Below are positions 57,857 to 64,000 of a DNA stretch of 64,000 nucleotides, piece after piece. The stretch lies in assembly GCF_003576645.1 (NCBI RefSeq), contig NC_044929.1, positions 1,961,245 through 2,025,244 of the forward strand, written 5' to 3'. Position numbers and translations under genes: made by a program. The notes under the pieces were generated by a model. It made no database searches. It had not been told where the DNA came from and was given only the letters and a program-made list of their open reading frames with translations. This DNA comes from Ipomoea triloba. Its lineage: Eukaryota > Streptophyta > Magnoliopsida > Solanales > Convolvulaceae. The first letter of the stretch is position 1; every line of letters starts with the position of its first letter.

Positions 57857-58041
57857 GGACATTATAGTAAATTGTCCCATATAACCTAAAATATAACCCT
57901 TAACCAAACAAAGTAATATCATATTCCACAATCCAAACCAAACACATCAGGTAATCTTACATTCCCGAAATTTCACATTACCTTCCTGGAGGTAATCCTA
58001 TTACCTGGGATAATCCAAGATTCCGTGAACCAAACGCCCCC
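57376..58041. mobile_element. 666-bp Tourist-like (PIF/Harbinger) MITE
   Basis: Ends GGGGCCGTTTGGTTCGGGTA and TTCCGTGAACCAAACGCCCCC form an imperfect terminal inverted repeat. They are flanked by TTA on both sides (57373-57375 and 58042-58044). Sub-terminal arms are rich in GGTAATCT/AGATTACC. The centre has trinucleotide, tetranucleotide and (AT)n repeats at 57600-57850. Confidence 0.85.
57800..57851. repeat. (AT)n microsatellite inside the Tourist-like MITE
   Basis: About 50 bases of AT following a (TAAA)n stretch. It is noncoding. Confidence 0.9.
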
Positions 58042-58509
58042 TTATAGTTTGGTTTTAAAGATTGTTCTTATACTTTTTGTAGGTTCTCATTTATTTACAA
58101 GAACGAAATCATAAAAATTTAAAAATCGACCCTGACATATAGTCCAAGATGCTTCAACCATTATTGCAATAGAAATCAAATATTAGAGTTGATTCCATTT
58201 GTTGTCTAAAATTAATATATGACGATCCACTTTTAATCATTTTTTATTAGAACATTCACCTTTGGTCTTAGTATTCTTGTGGCATGATCAATTTTGATCA
58301 TCCGTTAACAAAATCGTCAAGATGACGTGAATACAAAGACATTTTGATTTTTTAATATAAAGTATGTTGACCCAGTATATTTTTATTTTCACTTTTTTTT
58401 TTTGAAAATATTCTTATTTAAAGATTGAAATGTCATTGTATTTAAAAAGAATTCTATCTTGTGCATCCATGTAATATTTTTAATGGTCTAGATTGATTGA
58501 CACACACAC

Positions 58510-58590
58510 TTCGTTCGCACACATTTAATCAATCTAGGATCCATCTAGGATCGCACACATTTAATCAATCTAGGATCCATCTAGGATGCA
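58510..58590. repeat. ~38-bp tandem duplication
   Basis: TCGCACACATTTAATCAATC followed by TAGGATCCATCTAGGAT occurs twice in direct tandem. It is noncoding. Confidence 0.85.
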
Positions 58591-58734
58591 TAAAATCTGA
58601 TCTCACGATTTCACATCTAGCTATCAAATTTCCATTCGCACACACTTCAACTTAGAATCTTAAATCAAATCTTAAATCAATTCAATCTAGGAATTTTTTG
58701 AGTACTACTGACTCTGTTACAATGTAATATATGT

Positions 58735-59012
58735 TCATAGCTACTTTCTCAACCTAATGAAGCATACTTTCTCAACCTAATGAAGCACAAAGAGTCAAAG
58801 AGTCTCGAACGCTGTTCATAGCTACTTTCTTAACCTAATGAAGCACAAAGAGTCAAAGAGTCTCGAACCCACTCCCATCATCCATGTGGGCTGTTCATAG
58901 CTACTTTCTCAACCTAATGAAGCACAAAAAGTCAAAGAGTCTCAAACACACTCCCATTATCCATGTAGGAGTGTTAACTGGGACACCGGATGCCACTAGA
59001 CAACAAGGTCTT
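58735..59012 (-). repeat. tandemly repeated SINE 3' segments plus one SINE end
   Basis: Three or four copies of AGCTACTTTCTCAACCTAATGAAGCACAAAGAGTCAAAGAGTCTC-like text, shortened in places, run from 58735 to 58940. They end in GTGTTAACTGGGACACC and GCCACTAGACAACAAGGTCT, the reverse complement of the SINE at 32255-32345. Local amplification of a SINE-containing unit is the simplest reading. Confidence 0.65.
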
Positions 59013-59389
59013 TGGCATCTAGCTATCAAATTTGATTAGTTTAAAATTGCCGTGCCCCTTAAAATACCATTTTAAGCTTCTGTTTTGTTTTTTCCAACAA
59101 TAATGAGAATATATATATAGCTAGCCACTCTTCCTAATTTTATTTCTATATTTTTAATCATTGGTTATTCCTCATGCGTGCCCGAGCAATATCTCTACTT
59201 GAATAGCTTTCCCCTTTGTGATAAGTATTACTATAACGAACTCGGGTCCACCTTAAAAGGTAAATCGGATTCACAGAATAATTTGCTTTTGCCATAGATG
59301 TGTCACCAATGTCTTCTGAGTACTTTGGTGAGTTAGGCATACTCAAAGTTTCTCACAAATTCCACCCAGAGCACGCTCTACTCAAAGTT

Positions 59390-59820
59390 TCTCTTTTCAT
59401 GCTTAGTGTACTTATCCGTCTATGAGTGATCCACCTTGGAAAAGGGATAACTTTAGCACCAAATCCCATATATGGTAGACACCTATGAAAAAAAGCGTCT
59501 ATATTATGATTCTTATGTGCATTACAATCTTCGCCCTAACTTAGACTTGTATACCCCTAATCCTTAGTTCAAGATATCTAGGTGTCCAATTTCCTAGCTC
59601 GAGGCCTCACCTTTATCTCATTAAGTTAAACTTTTGTAATCAATTCTATTGTGAATATATATACAATTCATTGATTGAGTGATCCACGCTAGCTCCATGT
59701 CATTATGTTTGATTTCTTATCGACATCCTACCTTAATATCTCAAATTCTTATGATTTTATGAATAATTGGGCCATAACTCCGTCCCAATCTAAGAAAATA
59801 ATCATATTTAAAACATTAAA
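59390..59820. repeat. array flank block shared with 29450-29880
   Basis: Matches the block on the 3' side of gene B in order and spacing (CTTAGTGTACTT, AAAAGGGATAA, CCTAATCCTTAGTTCAAGA, CTAGCTCGAGGCC). Confidence 0.75.
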
Positions 59821-60011
59821 AAAATAAAACAAAAAGTTTAAAAAAAAAAAAAAAGAGAGAAATTTAACTAAAAACATTGATGTATCAAATCACAATTCGA
59901 TCAAAATAGCAAATACTGATACAAATTAAAACGCAAAATAAACAACAGTTTGACGTATACTATATGGTTCCATTTTCTGCCTCTGTGCTACACTTGTGGC
60001 GGCGCTCAAGT

Positions 60012-61817
60012 TCAACAGCAAGGTGGAGCTGCAAACGTGGAGATGCAATGCAAACACCATTAAAATGATAAGTGAATTAGAGACTACAAATATTTCACCG
60101 TTATATAGTGAAGCTCTGTCTGTCTTCTTACACGTACTTCAAGTGAGAATTTATTAGGATTGGTTTGGAAACTCCGAGAATTACTTCCTGAAGTAATTTT
60201 TTTGGATTTTTCCGTGTTTCAGATTTCAAAGAAAATAAAGTCAAAATGAAAATATTTATTCAGCTCAATAGAAAAAATGTCAAATTGGAAACAAGACGTT
60301 CAAAGTGACCATTAAATTATTGAGTTAAACCCCATAGAAAGACGCTATTCTCATTTACCTTTTCCAACTTGTGAAATCAAAGCTAAGTCTAAGATTTTAC
60401 ACGAAAATCATGTTTTCATTTGATCCTACCCCCTCTATATATATATATATATATGAGATGACGCGTTACATATCAAATATATAAAACAACAAATGTAAAG
60501 CTCATCTTTCAAATTCACCCAATGTTTTAACTTTTTACAGATGACCTTTGAAAATTGGGCCAATTTCCGAACAAAATGAGCTACTTATGGGACTGATATT
60601 TAGCATCTTAATGTGTATGCAACTGTTATTTTGAAATTATATTTCTTTGCATGAGCACATGATATAATGGTTGACATACCTCCTACTGCTCCGCCTCCTG
60701 GTGCTGTGTATCGACCACGAATTGGGGGGTCTGACAGTAGACGGTATTTCCTCGTGCTTCTTAAATTAGGGCTCGGTGACAATGCAGTACTTTTTCTTCC
60801 TGAAACAACTTAAATTTGTTATTAGGTAAAACTCTGCACAAACTAATAACTAAAAAATGCAGGAAATAGTTTTACATACAAGAAGAGAAATTGAGTAAAG
60901 TTGGGTTAAAATAAACTAAATAAATAAAAGGGAAAATGACACTTTTTCCTCCTGTGTTATGTGCATATAGCACTTTTCTCCCCGTATTATTAAAGTGGTA
61001 GTTTTTCCCCTTGAAATGTTGAATTGATATTATTACCCTTAAAAATAATTATTTCATTTATTTTTCTTCTCCAACAAATTACTACTTATATGTATGGATG
61101 ATCACGATTCGGTTCGAACCTAACCAAACACTGTAGCAATCATACCGAAATAGTATGGACGGCTCTAGTTACGATTCAGAACCGAAAAAATAAAATTAAA
61201 TAATTGTTGAACCATGAACCGGAACTTAACCACAGTCATATATAATGAAAATAATCAAACACTTATTTTGATAAATTGGTACGGTTCGGTTCCAATTTCG
61301 ATTTTGAACCGCCAATCAAAACTTATTTATTTATTTTTATAATTTTATTTCTTATTTAAAAATAGTCTAAATTATTTTATTTTATTTTTCAATTCTGAAT
61401 CGTAACCGTAACCGTCTATACTATTTAAGTTCAATTGCTATAATGTCCGATTAAGTTCGTATCGAACCGTGATCTTTCATACATATTAGTAATATAATTG
61501 GTTGGAGAATAAAAATAAATGAGATAGTTATTTTTTAATGGTAAAAATGTCAATTTAACATTACAGGGGAGAAAACTACCACTTTAAAAATAACTAAAGG
61601 GAAAAAACTGCCACTTTAATAACACAGGGAGAAAAAGTGCTATAAGCACATAACATAGGGGAAAAAGTGTCATTTTCTCTAAATAAAATATAAATTAGGC
61701 ACGATAATTTGTAATTACCATTGCGAGTTGTGCAGGAAAAAGTAATGAGAAATAATGCAAAAAAAAAGAAGTAAAAGAATGGATATATAGAAAATAGGGC
61801 ATTGCTGTGAGCCTCAT
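60012..61817 (-). pseudogene. peptide precursor F: exon 1 frameshifted, exons 2-3 intact
   Basis: Exon 2 (60799-60680) and exon 3 (60028-60012) are well formed. They encode GRKSTALSPSPNLRSTRKYR, further basic text, then RGRYTAPGGGAVGGAPPCC and a TGA. Exon 1 (about 61817-61719) aligns with gene D, but the ATG at 61817 opens a frame that reaches the donor in phase 0. The frame giving the family leader (ALFLITFSCTTRN, phase 1) has no ATG. The shift lies near a run of nine T. Either the copy is broken, the T-run is miscalled, or exons 2-3 are used with the upstream first exon G (63448-63337). A 750-bp Mutator-like MITE occupies intron 1. Confidence 0.55.
60930..61679. mobile_element. 750-bp Mutator-like MITE in intron 1 of gene F
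   Basis: Terminal inverted arms begin GGGAAAATGACACTTTTTCC and end in the inverse (AAAAAGTGTCATTTTCTC). They extend about 140 bases with inner matches (ACTTTAATAACACAGGGAG, AGAATAAAAATAAATGAGAT). A perfect 9-bp duplication TAAATAAAA flanks it (60921-60929 and 61680-61688). The centre contains CGGTTCGAACC-type text in both orientations. No transposase is encoded. Confidence 0.9.
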
Positions 61818-63336
61818 CTTAAAATAAGAGAAAGTAAATAGCGCAGATATAAGGTTTGGTTACCTTGAAGATGAAGCTGTGAGCCTCGTTTTCTAATTTT
61901 CTTATATTAAATATGTTTTAAGCAAGGGGTTACTGATGCCTTCTATGCAATTCATTAACATAGAAATAGGGCTGTGAATTCAACCTTTTGAGAAGAAAGA
62001 AAATTCTTTGATTAGTTTAAATTTTCAATATATTAAAATTAGACATTTATTAATGCTACACAGTTTAATTTGACCCCACCAAAATGGCGGGCTTGGTTAG
62101 CCAACCACAAATATTAATAATAATTTTAAGGGTCACACTTGTGTGAGACCGTCTCACGGATCCTTATTCGTGAGACGGGTCGGGTCGGGTCAAAGCACCA
62201 TGCAAATGTCATACTTATATGTGCAAATCTCACACTTATATGCTCAAACATAACACTAATCAAAAATACAATTTTTTTTTACTTATAAGAGAAAAAGTAA
62301 TACATTTTTCATAATAAGTAATGTTGACAAGTGTCTCTCACTTATAAAGGCAAATATAATACTTTTGAGGAAAAATGTAACACTTTTAAATTGAAATGTA
62401 AAAGTATTGTATTTTCCCTTAAAAGTATTACATTTACCCTAATAAGTAACAAAAATTTTATTCCTAATTAGTATTGCATTTGAGCATATAAGTATGACAT
62501 TTGTGCATATAAGTGTTACATTTACACTTTGACCCGACCCGACCCGACCCGACTCATGGTGAGACGGTCTCACACAAGTTTTTGCCTAATTTGAATTAAT
62601 TAATTTTTATTTCAAGTTTATCAATTTTCTGTCTTTTAATTTTGTATTTTGTTTTGTGTTAATTAGACTCATTTTTTACTTTAAAATTTTGTGTTAATGT
62701 TTATTTAAACTATTTAATTTATTTTATCGTCCAATTATTAGTTTTTTAAAAGGAATAATTCTTTAAATATGTCACTGAACTAGAGGCGAATATGCAATTG
62801 GACTATCGAACTCAAGAAAATTACAATATGGTCCTTGAACCACCTAAAAATATGCAATAAAACTGAAATTGACCTACTTGACTGATCATTGCTAACGTAT
62901 CGGTAAATTTATTAAATTGTTTTAAATTTTAATACAATTTTAAATTTAAAAATTAAAAAAAAAATCCTAACCCAGTACCCCTCCCCTACCTTGGTCTCCA
63001 ACAGGGTGAGTTTTTATTTTATTTTATTTAAAATTATTAAAATAAATTTTAAAATAATTTTTAATAAGATGACTGACACGTCAACTATGATCAGAGTAAC
63101 ATATCAAATTTGGTCAAATTATATAAAATTGGACAATTTAAAAACCTAATTGTATTTTTTAGATTAGATGACCCAATTGCACTTAAGTGTGTAAATCAAT
63201 GGCTAATTTGAACCTTTTTCTTTTATTTTAAGGTCCAAACGACTCCAACCAGCCAGAGATCATTGTTAAAATTATCCAAAGGACAGAAAGGATAGAGCAA
63301 AAGGCATTGAAAGATTTAGGGTCCAGTAGTGCTTAC
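61818..63336. other. intergenic/intronic DNA between F exon 1 and G exon 1
   Basis: Holds a MITE (62136-62580) and, at about 62760-63230, another fold-back-like repeat (CACTGAACTAGAGGCGAATA on the left, AGTGTGTAAATCAATGGC on the right). No additional exon could be supported. Confidence 0.45.
62136..62580. mobile_element. 445-bp MITE with ACTTGTGTGAGACCGTCTCA ends
   Basis: The left end ACTTGTGTGAGACCGTCTCA and the right end TGAGACGGTCTCACACAAGT are perfect inverted repeats over 20 bases. Sub-terminal GGGTCGGGTCGGGTC is mirrored by GACCCGACCCGACCC. The interior alternates between (A/T)-rich ACTTTTAAGG and CCTTAAAAGT arms. It belongs to the same family as 39082-39250. Confidence 0.85.
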
Positions 63337-63448
63337 CATCAACTGCAGCATAGAGTCTCCTAGATGTGGCATCTGTAGTGGTGAAGCAGAGAAAGGCAGT
63401 GATGAGGAGAAGTGAGAAAATTAGAGAAAAGCTCTTATTGCTAACCAT
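63337..63448 (-). CDS. first exon of a secreted peptide gene (G), rest not identified
   Basis: The minus strand encodes 37 residues: a signal peptide (FSLIFSLLLITAFLCFTTTDA) and then TSRRLYAAVD, ending in phase 1 at GATG|GTAAGC. A TATA box (TATAAAAAGG) lies about 120 bases upstream near 63565. The donor phase matches the other array members, so it could splice to the intact exons 2-3 of gene F 2.5 kb downstream. Alternatively its own later exons are diverged or lost. The leader differs from the A-F series, so it may be a distinct family. Confidence 0.5.
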
Positions 63449-64000
63449 TTTTTTTATTTGGGGTATAATTAGGCTGTGGGCAGAAGAATCTATATATGGT
63501 GTTGGATATGGGCATCATACAACTTCACCTCTTTTTTTTTTTTTTTTTTTGAAACCCACCTCCTTTTTATACTAGCTAGGAGAAAGAAGTAAGCCACTTT
63601 TCGGTATGCGAAATGTAAAAATTAGCTAAGAGTTTTTTCCACTTTTGGTCCTATGACTTTAATGCCTCCGTCAATTTAGGTACACGACTTTCATTCATGA
63701 CATAAGTAGTGCTTGACTTTGATTTGTTTTCCATTTTTAGTCCTTGACTTTGATTTTTTTTTCCACTTTTAGTCTTTTTGGCCATATGAGCGATAACTTT
63801 TAATTGAAATCAAAAAATTATTGTGCCATTAAGGGTAAAAAGTGTCTTATGATAAAGTCCTAAATATATTTATAAATAAAATCAGAGATAAAATAGGAAA
63901 AAGAAACGTTATTTGCTTGTTCTGTTTCGCCTTTTAAGCGACAATTTGTAATCGGAATCAACAAGCTGTTGTGCCATTAAGGGTAAAGTGTCTTTTTATA
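63449..64000. other. upstream region of exon G to window end
   Basis: TATA at about 63560-63570 on the minus strand, a T-run at 63532-63550 and AT-rich sequence. From 63780 on, TGAGCGATAACTTTTAATTG...GCCATTAAGGGTAAA is repeated with small changes at 63930-63995. No gene is supported. Confidence 0.45.

Larger units (their letters stand above)
58042..59330. other. repeat-rich intergenic DNA
   Basis: Contains a partial relative of the Mutator-like MITE of gene A (58195-58445, with CACTTTTAATCATTTTTTAT and TATAAAGTATGTTG), tandem repeats and SINE pieces. No gene is supported. Confidence 0.5.

Noticed and set aside
24943..61817. Assignment of the peptide family to CLE, CEP, PIP, IDA, SCOOP, PSK or RALF
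   Set aside because: The C-terminal A-P-x-C-C tail and Pro/Gly core lack the defining residues of these families as I know them. A search was not possible, so the family is left unnamed.

Overview
This 64-kb window is nuclear DNA from a flowering plant. It has AT-rich, intron-bearing genes, a CC-NB-ARC-LRR resistance gene of the late-blight R1 type, a plant Helitron, a Ty1/copia element, many MITEs, tRNA-derived SINEs and long (AT)n tracts. The R1-type NLR and the repeat families suggest an asterid, possibly Solanales/Convolvulaceae. That placement is an inference and was not tested by any search.

Layout. (1) 0.4-3.2 kb, + strand: an intact two-exon gene for a secreted leucine-rich-repeat protein of the Piriformospora indica-insensitive 2 type. 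(2) 3.2-7.4 kb: repeat-rich intergenic DNA with two MITEs. (3) 7.4-21.6 kb, - strand: an R1-type NLR gene split by an 11.5-kb Helitron (8159-19666). The Helitron has a 5' TC end, a 3' hairpin plus CTAG, and an A|T target. It carries two apparently intact genes, a 9-exon RPA1-like gene and a 9-exon Rep/helicase gene. Removing the Helitron restores the NLR reading frame at the junction, but the NLR also has a separate in-frame stop downstream. (4) 24-63.5 kb, - strand: an array of small secreted-peptide precursor genes that I do not recognise, interleaved with MITEs, SINEs, microsatellites, assembly gaps and a copia element.

The peptide array is the main discovery candidate. Six copies (A-F) share one architecture. 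Exon 1 (85-97 bp) encodes a hydrophobic leader and ends in phase 1. Exon 2 is highly variable and often Pro/Gly rich. Exon 3 is a 17-23 bp coding micro-exon that, in five copies, ends in (A/G)-P-x-C-(C/R). A related first exon (G, 63.4 kb) and a decayed first exon (H, 50.5 kb) belong to the same series. Copies A, B and E also share a TATA-containing promoter and an upstream block with a W-box (TTGACC/T). This suggests stress- or immunity-linked expression, but that is inference. Flanking blocks repeat with the genes, so the array grew by segmental duplication. Several mobile-element insertions can be dated relative to the duplications because paralogous copies preserve empty sites.

Assembly quality matters here. 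There is a 164-N gap at 26557-26720 and single Ns at 33170, 34125 and 41735. A 2.26-kb segment (39415-41673) recurs, apparently base for base, at 41736-43994, immediately after a poly-T run and one N. That is probably a join artefact. The copia element appears to lack part of its reverse transcriptase exactly at an N.
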